Source of the DNA: Cycas panzhihuaensis
Taxonomy: Eukaryota > Cycadophyta
Reading direction: 5' to 3'
NCBI GenBank assembly: GCA_023213395.1
Contig: CM041465.1
Coordinates: forward strand, 73,725,741-73,789,740
Length of the DNA: 64,000 bases
Below are positions 22,057-35,006 of the stretch, piece by piece. Every line of letters begins with the position of its first letter. Within the stretch, counting starts at the first letter, position 1. The notes under the pieces are model-generated. The model ran no database searches, was not told the origin of the DNA, and saw nothing but the letters and a program-made list of their open reading frames with translations. The position numbers and the translations under genes were made by a program.

Positions 22057-22485
22057 TTATGGTGCTTCCTCATAGAAAATTTCATCTTTGTTAAAATTAT
22101 GTGCTAGAGTTTGAAGTACTATTTGATCTTCTTTAGTAATTTCGTAAAAATTGTCGGGATATTCATGGTGATCTTCAATATTTTGAATCTGATAAATGGT
22201 TGTGTTGTCTAGAGGTTCTATTTCGATGAGATAACATGAAAACATTTCATATTATTGTTGTTGCCAATGAAATAATCCACTAGTTGATCCTAGATCGTCT
22301 TTAGAACATGCATCCAAATACAAAACACCTTCAATAGGTTCACATATATTATCATTATCAAATATTGTACTTGGAGGGTGATCCTCCTTAGTACTGTCAA
22401 TACATTCATTATCGTCAATATCACTATCATCATCATCAGAAGAACTAGCATCTACTAATTCTTCACTTATAGTATGATGATTCAA
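22057..22485 (-). pseudogene. E7 acidic linker between PR and RT
   Basis: Two short frames encode a Ser/Asp-rich stretch (DASSSDDDDSDIDDNECID) and a segment containing NIEDHHEYPDNFYEI. No Gag-like motif is present. It matters mainly as contrast: the same position in E10 and E12 holds two Gag-capsid-like modules. Confidence 0.6.
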
Positions 22486-22494
22486 ATTAATTAA

Positions 22495-22860
22495 TTATTT
22501 TTTTCTCCTTTTCTTAATTGTTAATGTGTTACATCCCCAATTTTGAAGTACGTGCATCGTTCGCAACCATGGTCGCCCTAACAATGCCTCATAAGGTGGA
22601 GGTGTTCCATCAATCATGGGTATTACAACAAAATTTGCTACAAATTCTTGGTTCCCTATTTGTATTTTTGGTGCTTGCATCATCCCCAGTGGTTGTACTT
22701 CGTGCTGATCAGCCAACCGAAGTCAAAAGGTAGGTGGCCATAGTGTAGGTTTGCCACTTCTTTGCCATGTTGTTACTGTAAGGATATTTACTATTGCCCC
22801 GCCATCTATTATAGTATTATGAAGTGTATGCCCTAGTATCGCCATTGAAACAATTATGTC
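22495..22860 (-). pseudogene. E7 protease
   Basis: The minus strand encodes the active-site region IIDGGAIVNIL (about 22795-22830), with the DGGA form usual in Tat/Athila elements. It then reads LADQHEVQPLGMM, IGNQEFVANFVVIPM and the closing EALLGRPWLR (22716-22495). A stop lies between the two halves. Confidence 0.8.
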
Positions 22861-22899
22861 CTAATCGACTCTCAGAGACCGTACATGATATTCTACTTG

Positions 22900-24988
22900 G
22901 GGCTGACATGACAGTGGATGATTTTGGGTGCAGTTTCTTGATGATTCTTGAGCAACATTTGTTTTCTTTAACTTGAGTTGGTGCATATAGTCTTCTAATG
23001 CTTGTAATAGTACTGCATTGTTTGCAAGTAATGTCGAAAACTTTATACTTTTCTCGCTTTGTAGGAATTGATCCTGTATGAAAGTAGTGGCTTCATTACC
23101 CTACTTCATTGTTGGTTCAGCAAGTTGTGAGGTTGTCAAACTTGCATTATTTTGTTGTTCTTGTATTGATTGTATCAACTCCTTGACTTTTCTTAAGCAT
23201 TCTTTTTCCTCAGAAGGGTCTGGATACTTTGATTGTTTGGCCCTCCTTGTATATACTGCATATGTTGGTAATGTTTGAATTGCATAATCTATTTCACCTT
23301 GTAACAACACTCCTACGAGATTGACATTTTTATTTTGCTAGTTAGGGCAATGATCATCATCATGATTGCCTGGTTCACACCAACAGCACAATGTTGGAGT
23401 GTTATTTCCTGGATTGGGGCAATCCCTGCTAAAATGTCCTCACAATTTACACTGGAAACACTAAACCATTGGTCATCCTTGAGCATCTCTTTGTATAGGT
23501 CATCTCGATCCTCGACTCCTTCCAAGAGATGATCTATTAGTTTCCTGACGGGTAAAGAAGACGTCTTGTTCTTGCCTCCTATGTGCACGGATGTTGAATC
23601 TACATCCGTTAGTGTCATGATTGCTCATTTTACATATATAGCAATATTTGCACCCTGGATATCCCGGACATTCTGTTTTCATGTGCCCTTCTATTCGACA
23701 TTTAATGCACCATATGTGGATTCTGTCTTTAGGTCAAGTTTGTGTGAAATCTTTGAACATCCACATTAGATCTTCTCTCAAGGTTTCAATGGAGGATTCG
23801 TCCTTTATTTTAGCTTCAATCACTTTCTCTTGATGCCAAGCTTCAGCTTTCTTTTCAATCTCAAAATTCATAGCATGATCTATCGCTTCCTGGTATGATG
23901 AGTGAGGAACCACTCGTAATTTTCTTCTGTATTTTGGAAGTAATCCTTCCAAGAACCATCTCTTCCTTAATCCGTCTATTACTTCACTTTCCATCTTCTT
24001 GATTAAACTTTTTTGTTTTGTATTATAACTTATTATCCTTTCTTTGGTTTCTTGCTTGAGGTTGTATATTTGGTCGACCACTTCACTATCATCCCTCATT
24101 AGTCTGAATTCTTTTTCGAATGCTTCCCGTAAACTGGTCTAGTTCTTAAAATGGCCTTCTTTAAATTCTTTAAACCAATCACTTGTGACATCACATAATG
24201 TGACTAGAAATGCTTATAACCAGTGGTCCTTGTCTGTTTCACCATTTGCCATCCATATTGTTTCACATATATTACAATGTCTTGTTGGATCTTCGTCTGC
24301 TTTCTCATTGAATGTTGGTAGCTTTTGTTTTGCTCCTCCTTTTGCCATTGTTGATGTTGTCACCATTACAAATAATAACTCTAACGACTTCTTCGGAGAT
24401 CTTGCAGAATTTAACTATTGTATTCTGTGTTGCCTAAAATTGTTTGTACGCTTCTTTTTCCATCATTCATAACATTTCCCAAACAGGCCCCTTTCTTGTT
24501 TAGGGCTAGTATGTTCTTGTTCTTGAATACTGAGTAATGATTGTTGTTGTTCTCTTAAACTTAGATGCGCAAATGCTTCTTCGATTTCCTTTAAATCTGG
24601 ATCAGGATTTTGTTGATGCTTCCAGGCTTGCCACACTTGTCGTCCTCGTTTAATTATGGACCAATCAATTTCTGTCAGTTTTCTTAACTTGTGTTCTTTT
24701 TGTTGCGTACGTAACCGATCAGATCTCCTTATCTGTCATTATTGATCAGAGGTGTGCTTAAATACATATGTTGGTTGTTCTGAATCGTGCATTAGAACGA
24801 AGCTATTTGGCAATATTCGCAAGCATCACTGGCTCTTGAATAACAATAACATCAAGGTATTGTTCAATAATGCCCTTCCGTAATAGGGGTTTCAACCACA
24901 GAATGATTCTAAAATCTTCTTCAGAAAACTGAATGAAGTTTAATTCGCCCAACACAGTTTGGTTTCCGTAACGATTACAAATTGTCAT
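22900..24988 (-). pseudogene. E7 gag
   Basis: The first plausible start is ATG 24988-24986, 43 bases after the PBS. The Gag capsid homology is clearest at 24099-23734 (EVIDGLRKRWFLEGLLPKY, then HSSYQEAIDHAMNFEIEKKAE). A zinc knuckle CYICKMSNHDTNGC follows at about 23600-23640. The region down to 22900 holds charged linker. Many stops interrupt the reading, especially 24100-24800. Confidence 0.72.
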
Positions 24989-25030
24989 CTGTATTTATCT
25001 TGTTTTCCCCATCTTTTATCTTGTTCCTAG

Positions 25031-25046
25031 GTCAACAACGATGCCA
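25031..25046 (-). other. E7 primer binding site
   Basis: TGGCATCGTTGTTGAC (minus) lies two bases inside the 5' LTR. It resembles the tRNA-Asp-type sites reported for Athila/Tat elements, but the match is imperfect and the tRNA assignment is an inference. Confidence 0.55.
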
Positions 25047-25048
25047 GA

Positions 25049-25312
25049 TGTTAACTGTAGATATACACGGGTTTGCAGTAGAAAGAGATTAGATGGTATT
25101 GTAACACGATCAACACAATATGAACAACATAAATGGTACACTATGTGAATAACATATAAATAGTGTTCAGAAGCACAATATCGAATATACACAACATCAA
25201 TAATATTATATCAAAAATGGATGTACAGAAGCCAGATGTAATCATCCCAGGCCAAACTAGAACCATCCACTAGGATCAGGATGCGCCACATCACATACCC
25301 CTCATCTATCCT

Positions 25313-25346
<34 letters not shown>

Positions 25347-25441
25347 GACATCTGAACCATTGTTATGTCGTTTAGTAACTACCTCTAACTAATTTCTTTT
25401 TTATGACATAATATTTGTAATTAACAAAATGGTACCTAACA
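25049..25441 (-). repeat. E7 5' LTR with a TG/TA microsatellite
   Basis: The 393-bp block has ends TGTTA...TAACA and sits directly upstream of the PBS and gag of E7. It contains (TG)n(TA)n at 25315-25347. Its 3' partner is absent. Confidence 0.72.
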
Positions 25442-26264
25442 GCTCAACAAGTAGAAAAGCAATCAGTTGGATACCATTTCAACTAGTATATAGGATGGAA
25501 GCAATAGTCCCATACAAACTAAAAGTTTCCAACCTACATATCCCATTGGTGTGTTAATTGAACAACAAGGAATCATTGTGAGAACAATTGTTACAATTGA
25601 TACAATTGGAAGAAACCCACACCATGGCAGTTTAAATGCAAATAGTAGAAAAAAAATGTCAAGAGGTGTGACATGATCACCATGTGAAGGCACCATAATT
25701 CAAAAGAGGAGATCAAAGTTTTAATTGTGTGATAGCAAATTCTATGCTCATCCAAAAAAATTAAAAAGCACAATAGAATGGGCTATACATAATTGAGGAA
25801 ATATATAAGAATGGATCCATCTAGCTAAAATAGCTTGGTGGGAAACTGCTACCCAAGGTAACAAATAGGAGCAAGTTGAAACCCTCTTTTAATTAGGATC
25901 ATGGCAATGTCAACATGACAATCATCACATGTATTCTCTTGAGTTGCAAGGTACCTCTTGGTACCAAAACAAGTTGAGAACAATAGAAATTGTTCTAGTA
26001 TCAAGTTTACTTTATACATGAAAATGAAATTTTCAAAAAAAAAAAAAGTTGGAAAAATAAAGAAAAAATAACTATAACTCTATCTTATGGCAAATAACAA
26101 GCTAAGTATTAAATAGGTACCTACATGAAAAGACATTTCAATGTTACACTAGCCCTAAATGAAAAGCCACCATTCTAGGTCATCATGGTGAGCAAGGATG
26201 CTCACCAATTTTGTACCACCCGAATAGATGTGTGTAATAAAACTAGCACACTATAGCCAAAATG
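25442..26264. other. Unassigned non-coding DNA
   Basis: There is no recognisable gene. A poly-A run lies at about 26036-26047. Positions 26076-26119 are the 44-bp sequence identical to 19348-19391 and probably the donor of that copy. Short frames here do not match any family I know. Confidence 0.5.
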
Positions 26265-26700
26265 ACACCTATATCAAATAGAATGACACTAATAGAAATG
26301 GAACAACATTGACAGCAAGTGGAATGACACTACTACAATTGGAACATCATTGATAATAATGAATCAACATTGACAACAAGTGAAACAACATGACCACAAG
26401 TGGAAAGCCACTTATAGCAAGTGGAATGGCACTCACAATAATGGAACAACATGAACAAGTAGAACAACACCACTGCAAGTGAAATAGCACTTACAACAAG
26501 TGGAATGGCACCAACAGCTAGTAGAAAGATGGAAGTGCTCAAGGGCATGGCACCAGTAATGACAATTAGTGTTATTAATGGAATGGCAATGGAATGGTAT
26601 CAACAAAAGAACAAAAAGAAACCAAAAATGGTACCAGTAGAAAATGTAATGACTTGCCAAGGCAAAGCTATACAAGTGTATATAGATACCATACAACATG
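26265..26700. repeat. Degenerate repeat of GGAATGGCAC/AACAAC units
   Basis: Variants of CAAGTGGAATGGCAC, GGAACAACAT and GACAACAAGTG recur about every 20-35 bp. The pattern looks like an old minisatellite that has diverged. The frame at 26505-26705 is a by-product of the repeat. Confidence 0.5.
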
Positions 26701-27820
26701 GTTAGTTAATTGTTAAATGTTAATGTGGATTTACTATGTCATTAATAAATAGTCATGTTGTAAAGCTACATCTATTAATGAAAAGACATCAATTTGTGGG
26801 ATAAATAGGCCATCCCAATAGGAAATTTAGTGGAAGAGTCCAGTCATCTGATCCCAAGTAAGTGCAGAAGATCCATTATATCTTCCCAACCATCATTAAT
26901 AAAATATTAGAGCTATGTGGATCCTCATGAATACAAGTGTGTATGCATGAGTGTTATGTGTTTGTTGGGAGACTGAGCATGCCTCAATGTGGTGGCCAAG
27001 GGTGTTCTAGAAAACCAAGACCTTAGGTGGCCTCTTGAAATGAGAGGTCAATAAAGGGTGTGTGTATCATGGAAAAAAAGGAAAAACAAATAGCAAGCAA
27101 GGTTTTCACTGTGTCTCAATTAAACTACCCTAGACCAAAATAGAGGAGACTAGCTAGAGGTGAATGTGAAGAGGCCTACACCATGGGTTTGGCCTAGTCC
27201 AGTGGCAAGTTGTTGGGGACTGATAATTGAAGGAGGTTACACCCCCTTAGAATGCACGCATCAAACCCCCTTCACAAAAGCCTTAAAAAAGAAGCAGTAA
27301 CTATCACCTCCTAGGGCACAAGGCAGTGCATATCCATTCTCTGAATCACAAGCACAATCTACAGAGAATGGCCCGTCCCTCCCAAGGATCATGGTCCTTA
27401 AGAGAATAAGTGAAGAAAACTCAACACCAAGGGACCAAGGCTAGTCTATGCATTCAAGGTGTTAATGGATGTGTATTAATGACAAAAAAAGAAACAAACA
27501 AAACTGAAATAAACAAGCAAATAAAATAAACAATGCATGATGTAAATGCAAGAAAAGAAAAGTTTAAAAAAATGGAGACTTCATGCACTTACTCTTGGCC
27601 TATTGTTTTGCTACAAAATCAAATGCTCTTTTTTTTTCAAAATATAAAATGCAAGTTGTTGAATAAGCAAATCAAAGCCTAAGAAACAAATGGATGAAGC
27701 AGAAGGGGGTTTAGGAACTTGTTACCTAGATTCATTCCACTTTTGGGGTCTTCATATGTCAATTTCTCTTTCTAAGACTTGCATGCTCCCTTCTCCCACC
27801 AACTTAGGTTAACAAGACAC
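26701..27820. other. Unassigned non-coding DNA
   Basis: No protein family is recognisable on either strand. TGTTGGGGACTGATAATTG at 27211 could be an LTR start, but no second copy, PBS or matching end was found. A/T runs occur at 27480-27490 and 27630-27640. Confidence 0.4.
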
Positions 27821-28040
27821 AAACATGCAAACACATTTTCCAACAAGTGTGGGTTAGTAGAAACCTCCTTGTTGGGAAAAGGAAAACTAAATGAAAAATG
27901 ATTGCCATGTAAAAGATTAGCCAATACACACAAACATGCAAACACACTTTCCAACAAGGGTGGGTTAGTAGAAACCTCCTTGTTGGGAAAAGAAAAACTG
28001 AATGAAAAATGATTGTCATGCAAAAGATTAGCCAATACAC
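27821..28040. repeat. 111-bp tandem duplication
   Basis: Two adjacent copies start at 27821 and 27932 with AAACATGCAAACACA, share the TTAGTAGAAACCTCCTTGTT block and end at AGCCAATACAC. They differ at about nine positions. Overlapping minus frames of 78-92 residues are caused by the duplication. Confidence 0.85.
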
Positions 28041-30206
28041 TTGAAATCACAAAAAAGTGAAATTTTCACCAACATAGTGCCTAAATTTATCACAATTCTA
28101 ACAGAAAAACAAGCATATAATGGGGAAAAGATGCCCACAAGAAAGTAAGCCCATTTTTTAAAGGAATAGACATACAAAAGAGGGCAAAAAAGGAAACAAA
28201 ATAGTATGAAAACAAAGTAAACCTATGGATTTTGTGGATGCCTCAATAGCATGCTGTGATATGAACCAATTTCCTCCAATGCCTACTCAAAATGATGGGG
28301 AGAAAATGAAGGGTGAAGATGATAAAAGGAGACCTTATTCCCTTACTGTGAAAGAATCATAATATAGCAACCAACCAAAAACAAGGCAGAAAACTAGTGG
28401 TAAATAGATTTGTAAGCTCCAAACAAGCAAGGCCGACCTCTAGTCACCTAGCACTTAACCATCAAGCAATTGGATGAAAACCAACTAGAAAATGGACTCT
28501 CAAAGCTCTCAACACTCCTAATCAGAAGCCACAATGTAAATAGAAAGCCAACCCTATGTCAAACTGAATGAATCAATTTGTAGGGAAAGTTTTGCCCATG
28601 GCTTTACAAAACTATGGGTGCCCACAGTTTTTGCCTATTGTTTTGGACCCCAAAACTGCCTCAAATGACTCGAAATCCCAAAAATTATGTGGGAAATCCG
28701 ATTTTTTGACTCGTGATCAATAGTTGTGGTTTCATCAAAGACAATGCAATGAATTAGAGCAGGACCAAGCTCAATCAGAGCAACACTGCAACACATTACA
28801 ATGGTGCCATAATATTCCTGCCAACCACATTGAAAGCAGTGTATGATAGAAAATGTCATAGTGTTGACAGCTAATATTATGGCACTGCAATGAAACATTG
28901 CAGTTTATGAAGAAAACTGTGATGTGACACTGCAGTAAAATGTGGAGAACACAAGATTAGGGTGGCATTGTGGTGTCAAAAAGCAACACTATGACAAATG
29001 GTGTGGCACTATGAAGAAATATTGTGATTCATAAAGGATGTCAAAATGTGAGACCACAACAAATTGGACTTGTTATGGTGACACTACGACAAATTGGCTT
29101 GTCATGGTGTCCAAAACATAAATGTTGCAACATTGTGATGAAACATCACAATATTGCAAAAAAAAGCATAGTTTCAACAAAAACAAGCAAAAAAGAAGAC
29201 TAAATGATAGAAAAGGGGAATTAGCCTACTAGAGGTGGTCCCCACCCCACAGAAGCACTGCATGGAAGGTACATGTGTCGGGATTAAAGGGGAATTGAAT
29301 GGAACATGATTGGAAACTATCATTTTTTTTCTAGTCATTACATGCTTGTATGTTACATCATTCACATTTTTAAAGGGGAAAAACACACATTTTTATACAA
29401 AACCAAAATAGAAATCACTCCACAGTGTCATTCAAATTAGGGAGCAAAAAATCTTACCTAATTGCTTTGGGGAGGCCCAAAAACTAGTAAGCATTATGCT
29501 ATGTTGATGCTTGAAGAGGACTACCATTGTATGGTATCCTAGCCTAACATGGAGTAAATGATACCATGCTACCCATCCACCATGGAAACCTAAGTCATGG
29601 GAGATTGACTCTAACACGTGACCAAAAGAAAAATGGTTAACCATGGCATAGCTAGATTGTCATCTTCTAATCAATACCCCAAAGACTATTATTAAGAGAA
29701 TATCTCTAGTATATAAGAACATGTTACAAGCGAAAGAGTTTAGTCATATTTTACTTTCATAATGCATGTGAGGAAATTTATGAGGGAAGAGACAAGAGAA
29801 TGTCTTATGAAGCTAAAAAGGACAAAGATTCAAGAGGAATCAATTTAGCAATAGAAACCAAGTAAAGGGTGTAACTTCATGGATAAGTGAGTGTATCAAA
29901 GGAGACAGAGAGAGGTAAGGTAAGTGTCTCCATCAGAAGCCTTGCATCATGCATGTGAAAATGGAAAAATTTTACCCATGGAGTAATTTCTTTCTTTTCC
30001 CCACAACTTGTTTTATTTCTAAAATTTTCCACAAGTGTAAATCCATATGAGAAGACTACACAACTGCACTTATTGTAGGCCATATGGTTGCAATCATTAC
30101 AAGTAACACAACTGCACTTATGGCCAATAGATAGGGTTGTGTGGTTCTTATTTAAGGCCATAAGACTATCCATTATGATAGCCATCCAATGGGGCCTTAT
30201 AATATG

Positions 30207-30208
<2 letters not shown>
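28041..30208. other. Unassigned DNA with a degenerate repeat at 28740-29160
   Basis: No gene is recognisable. Between 28740 and 29160 variants of GACACTGCA, GTGGCACTATGA and ACTACGACAAATTGG recur irregularly, similar in style but not in sequence to 26265-26700. An 18-bp block, AACTGCACTTATTGTAGGCC-like, is partly repeated at 30062 and 30110. Confidence 0.4.
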
Positions 30209-30258
<50 letters not shown>

Positions 30259-30276
30259 CTATATATATATATATAG
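30209..30276. repeat. (CT)n(AT)n microsatellite
   Basis: About 24 CT dinucleotides from 30209, with one CG interruption near 30256, followed by (AT)n to about 30276. It creates the low-complexity plus frame SLSLSLSL, which is not a gene. Confidence 0.95.
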
Positions 30277-31408
30277 GAACAACCCTAAACAAGGCTATAT
30301 TGTTGTATATATAAGTCATACAACCACACCTTCGATACGCACCTTGTCCATGCCATTAGTGGGAGGAAAACTAAGAATAAAAAGCCACAATGATAGCTGA
30401 AATTTTTCTATACACTATTAAGCTTCAAAATTATAATTTATCCTTGAGAACAGCTATACTTATGGCTGTCCTTTAGCTCATAAAAGTCCATCCCAAAATT
30501 GTGCAAAATTTTCTGCATTTAAAACTTGAAACCTAAGGTAGCTTTATAGATGTTCTTCTATCATATTTTCTACACTATTTTTATATTTAGAGCATAAATA
30601 TGTCTAGTGTCCCCTCTATTTATGCATGTTTTATTTGGAAAACAAATGGTAGTAGGTATATATTATATTTTTATGGTTTGGTAAGCATACAACAAAGTAT
30701 ATTTTGTACATGTGATATGATGATACATTGGGAAAACAAACCTATTAGTGTATCATGTCCCATGTTTTTTTGATGGATTCTTGGCATTGATGATGATTAT
30801 ATGTGCCAAATTTGGCCATGGACATGGAGGTTACTATTTTGTGGTAAACCATACACTAGAATTACCTTAGTGTCATTGAGCACCACACTCTTCGATGAGC
30901 TAGTGACTCAAGAAAGAGGGTATAACAACTAAAAACTATTTAATAATTTGTGATCTAATGGACTAGATACACATGGAGACTCAATGGACTAGGGTCCATG
31001 TTAAAGGTAATATGAAGGCCAAAAGATAAGTTGTTATCCAACTAAGAGGTAACCGAGTATCCACAAGGTTGGGCTATATCGCTTTATCACAAACACCATT
31101 CCTAGTCTCGTACCTTGGCCAATAAGTTCAAGGGAATTAGATATATGTGTCAAAGATGCTTCGAGATGGCCTCATAGTAAAATTTAAATGCAAGGGAATA
31201 CTGACAGATTGATCAATGTTTCAAGGAGACATTGACACCAGTTTCATATCAATACTAGTGGCAGTGCTACTTGATGGACTAAAGCATTTCGTAGGGTGGA
31301 TTTGGCAACATAAGTTGGTGGCCATATATTTCCAATGATGAACTACAGGGGCAATGTGCATGAAAGTTCCCTATGATAGTGTTTAAACCACAAATATTAG
31401 TACCTCTA
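30277..31408. other. Unassigned non-coding DNA
   Basis: AT-rich sequence without a recognisable coding frame, repeat or RNA gene. It ends where the E8 5' LTR begins. Confidence 0.4.
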
Positions 31409-31961
31409 TGCCCTATTAGACCTTTATGTTTAAATGATAAGTCATGTACTTTATATTGTAAAGTTATGTACTTTATGTAAGGGTGCTTTACCACCTAATG
31501 TGATAAAGGACACACCCACATTCTTTCTAGTGAGCACAAGTAGTGACTTGAGGGTCAATGTACCCCTCATGCACTTTTGCACATATGAGTGCACATGGGT
31601 CAAGGTGTGCTTGTTTGACAAGTGTCAAACATGCAACCCCCTAAAGTCTCTCCTCCATCTCTATATATTGAGACCATTTCTCATGTTATATGTGAGGTAC
31701 TGTATTGTTATGTTGCTCATCTGAATACAAGTTAATCTTGTTATTGGAGATAGGAACAATTCCTACACTCCATTTCCTTTGTCCTTCATGTGCTTAAGTT
31801 TATACTTGCTTATTTGCTTATCTTCATATGCTATTGATGTGATGTTAATCATCCTGATCTCTTAGCACACACCCTCTCCAAGAGATCCTAGGTTGTCTTG
31901 TGGTATTAAAGTACATACCACCTTCATCATTTCATATTAGAGCTGAATGCTCAACTCAACA
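31409..31961 (+). repeat. E8 5' LTR
   Basis: Runs from about TGCCCTATTAGACC to CTCAACTCAACA just before the PBS and aligns with 38192-38747 along its length. The first 10 bases differ from the 3' LTR (TGTCACAGACC), so the left end is approximate. A TATA box lies at 31662-31669. Confidence 0.85.
31662..31669 (+). promoter_or_regulatory. TATA box in the E8 5' LTR
   Basis: TATATATT in the context CATCTCTATATATTGAG is conserved in the 3' LTR at 38442-38449, about 250 bp into each LTR. It probably positions the start of the retroelement transcript. Confidence 0.5.
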
Positions 31962-31962
31962 T

Positions 31963-31976
31963 TTGGTATCAGAGAA
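31963..31976 (+). other. E8 primer binding site
   Basis: TTGGTATCAGAGAAG lies immediately inside the LTR. TGGTATCAGAG complements the 3' end of initiator methionine tRNA. Confidence 0.88.
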
Positions 31977-34021
31977 GATTGTAGAGGAGCATTTGTTGTT
32001 TGCAGGCTTGAGGAAGTGGCACCAAACCCTTGGTGACAACCTTCACTCTCTGAAGGTGATCCAAGGCCAAGTTTAGCTTTGTTTTGTGCTTTCTTTCATT
32101 ATTTCAAAGTGTTTGCAGGCTAGAAATTAATAAATTTAATTTCTCAGAATATTTCCTAAGCTCAGATTGTATGAGCAACAGAGAAATCACATAAAAGTCA
32201 TTGTTTTCTTCATTTTTTTTGCAAATAAAAAATATTTTTGCAATATTTCTCAACAAATATGTAGGTGCACTGTGATTCCCCTATGTTGGCTTCAAAACCT
32301 ACTTCACTCAGCCTATACCTACTCTTGGTCAGATTCCACAAGTGTTGGGCAGATTTCTCATAGTATTTTGGTGAATTTTTACCAAAAAAATTCTCTTTTC
32401 TTTCATTCTCAGTTGTTGGCTCGTCTAGAGTCTCTCTGCACCTACTCCTAATCTAGCCGCAATGATTGGAAGAGTGACAAATCACTCACGAAGTCTTTAT
32501 AGCCATATGACTGTCGTTCAACCTCCCACAGCCCTTGCGCCTAACGTAAGTCCTTTCTGGCTCATTCTTCTCAATTATAGCACCATTCATCACAAATATT
32601 AGCAAGAATCCTTGTTAGCATTTGACAAATTCATACCTGAAACTTTGTCTTGGTCTAAGCTTCTGTCGGTGAGTTTTCAATGATCTGTGTCATTTGGCTG
32701 TGCACCCCTCCGTCAACTTCATCTATTGAGAACTTCTTCTGTGGTCCACTAAATGCCACGAAATTCAAGATGTATCTTCCTCTGCCCCAAACTGGCCTCC
32801 CTCTGAAGTTTCATCTCAATCAAAGCATTCTATGAAGAGATCGAAGCATCTATTAGTTTAGATTTTTGCCTGCCACTACAAAATCAATTTCGGTCAAATA
32901 TTTTGATTTTTCAAGTATTGAAAAATAACCTTACATTATATCTTTTGGCATATCCCATGGGATATTCTTTTTTAATTGAAAGTTCATTTCATAAAGTTTG
33001 ATTTTGAAGTGGTTTTTTAATCATATCTCATCATTTTAAAGTGAAAACTTCATCTTTTTTTTTTTTGAGTTGACACAAAAAAAATTGCAAGTGTGTTATC
33101 TGACTCAAACTAATGATTTAACTCGTTTTTATACTTTTTAGTGACAAATTCACATTGTACAAGCAATTTTAAGGCTCTATGTGAGATGTCCTCTTAGTCC
33201 TAAGCCATAAAAAGAGCTAAAAATAACTTTTTTTATTTAAAAAATCGCTTCTTTGGTGCAAGTTATGACTATTTAAAGTCCTAATAGTGTCTTGGTGGCA
33301 TGACTACTTGGTGCATGTGATTAAATTTGGCATTAAGTGGTTGTTTGTGTACTAAAAAAACAAACCCACTTCAAGCACTACAAGCTAGCAACATCTCTTC
33401 ATTTGGCACTTTGTATTTTTTTAAATTTTTAGTGCTATTTGCACAACACTTAAAATGTTATATCAAGCACTCAAACAACTTTTTTTTAAAGTGTTTTGTA
33501 TCAATTTCTCAAGCAAGTTGTAAAGCGTCATCGTCATTTCTCTTAAGCAATTTATTTTAATCCACTTAAACCCTTAAAAACATGCTTAAAATTTTTGTTG
33601 GAGAGGCCCGAAAAAAGGTTAAAACCTTGCCTCTATATCTCAAGTTTGGTGCATTCCCTAGAGGACCAATTGATGGTCAGTCTACGATAATTCATATCTT
33701 TTGAAGGAAAGGAGGTTCAAAAAGGGGTGTATTGGAGCTATGAACTCCAGGGAAAGTACAGTATGTCCATGCAGATCAACCCTACCTCGATTGTTCTAAA
33801 CTTAATCTTGACCAACTATTGGATCTATTTGAAAGATCACGGTTGGACCAACTCATTGCCTAGCCCTCCACTTCTCAAATCATTCTCTTCAGTTGTTGGA
33901 TCTTCTTTGCAAGATCAAGACTGTTGATGTATTTGTGGGTGGAACTTAAGCGGCGAAAGCATTAAGTCTGCAAGTCATTTTTTAGCTACAAAAGCATTTT
34001 TTTCTAAACAACTTTAACATA
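31977..34021 (+). other. E8 leader
   Basis: Two kilobases between PBS and the gag ATG without a recognisable coding frame. It is long for a copia leader, like that of E6. A poly-T run lies at 33057-33067. No homology to other parts of the window was noticed. Confidence 0.55.
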
Positions 34022-35000
34022 ATGGCCGCCCTAAACATGCTTAATGCAAGCCACATTAAGTTAATAAGACAAGATAACTTTCAAGAATGGAAAAAACAAG
34101 CCAAAAATTTGCTTATCATGAATGCGTTTTGGGCTTATGTATGCGGGAAAAATCCCAAACCTATTCTTGCTGAAGACCCAATAGATATAAATGTAATCAT
34201 TCATCCCAATGCCATTTTAGTTGCTGCTTGGAAAGCTAAGAATGAAATTGTCTTAGCATTATTCATATGACTTATTGATAATGCTATTGATCATAATATC
34301 GTAACTGCTTCTACTTCTAAAGAACCTTTGGATATTTTCGATTGCTCTGTATGAAAGACGAGATGATGCTCACATTGTAATGAGTAAGGCAAAATTGTTT
34401 ACTTTGAGATTTGTTGAGCCAATGATTGTTTTCTTGTCTTCAACCAAAGAAATCAACAACGAACTAGCAACTTTGAGGAAATCGGCTTCAAATTAAGACC
34501 TTGTGACTGCCACAATTCATACATTGCCACGGTAGTACAATGAATTCATTTCTTCGATCAAATGAGGAGGCACACTTGGCACAATGACTTTCAATCAACT
34601 TAAAAGTCTTTTATTACGAGAGAAGCAAATCTACTCTTGTTAGGGTGAACCATCTGCTTCAAGAGCATTCACGGCCAAGTATAAGGGCAAACAAACTCTT
34701 AAACCAAACTTCAACAAACGGTTTGGGAATCTGAATATTGGCACATCAAAAACCAGTAATATTGTTTGCCATTATTGTGGCAAAAAGGGCCACATTCAAC
34801 CAGAGTATCGGAAGCATCAGTTCGACATGTAGTAGTAGTAGAACCAACTTCAACAGCAGAAAGAGCGACCACAACAACAACAACAACAACAACAACCCCC
34901 TCATAGACCAAATTGAGGTGGATTTCGAGAAGGTTGTAGAGGAAGGGGGGCATTTAGAGGTGGCAATCAACGCCACACTAATCAATTTGCCAATGAAGAT
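34022..35000 (+). pseudogene. E8 gag
   Basis: The ATG at 34022 opens MAALNMLNASHIKLIRQ and then NFQEWKKQAKNLLIMNAFW, the typical N-terminus of copia gag. The frame stops at 34268 and continues with shifts. The zinc knuckle is CHYCGKKGHIQPEY (about 34770), with the last Cys changed to Tyr. It is followed by a (CAA)n-encoded Gln run (34868-34895) and a Gly/Arg-rich tail. The protein would form the particle shell. Confidence 0.8.
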
Positions 35001-35006
35001 GATAAA

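Larger units (their letters stand above)
19392..25441 (-). mobile_element. E7: Tat/Athila-like Ty3 element without 3' LTR
   Basis: In minus orientation: 5' LTR (25049-25441), PBS, gag (from 24988), zinc knuckle, PR, acidic linker, RT, RNase H and IN up to 19392. The integrase C-terminus and 3' LTR are lost at the junction. Unlike E10 and E12 there is no Gag-like sequence between PR and RT. Because the 3' end is missing, whether it had an extra ORF cannot be judged. Confidence 0.88.

Noticed and set aside
26076-26119. 44-bp pair as a target-site duplication of one large insertion
   Set aside because: Far longer than the 5 bp made by LTR-element integrases, and the ends of E6 and E7 are broken at one copy only, which fits a repair patch better.
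27211-27230. TGTTGGGGACTGATAATTG as an LTR start
   Set aside because: No second copy, matching CA end, PBS or coding domains were found nearby.
27772-28050. Two overlapping minus frames with internal repeats (78 and 92 residues)
   Set aside because: They come from the 111-bp tandem duplication; open frames of this length in two phases are expected, and no domain is visible.
30088-30276. Plus frame ending in a Ser/Leu repeat
   Set aside because: Produced by the CT microsatellite.
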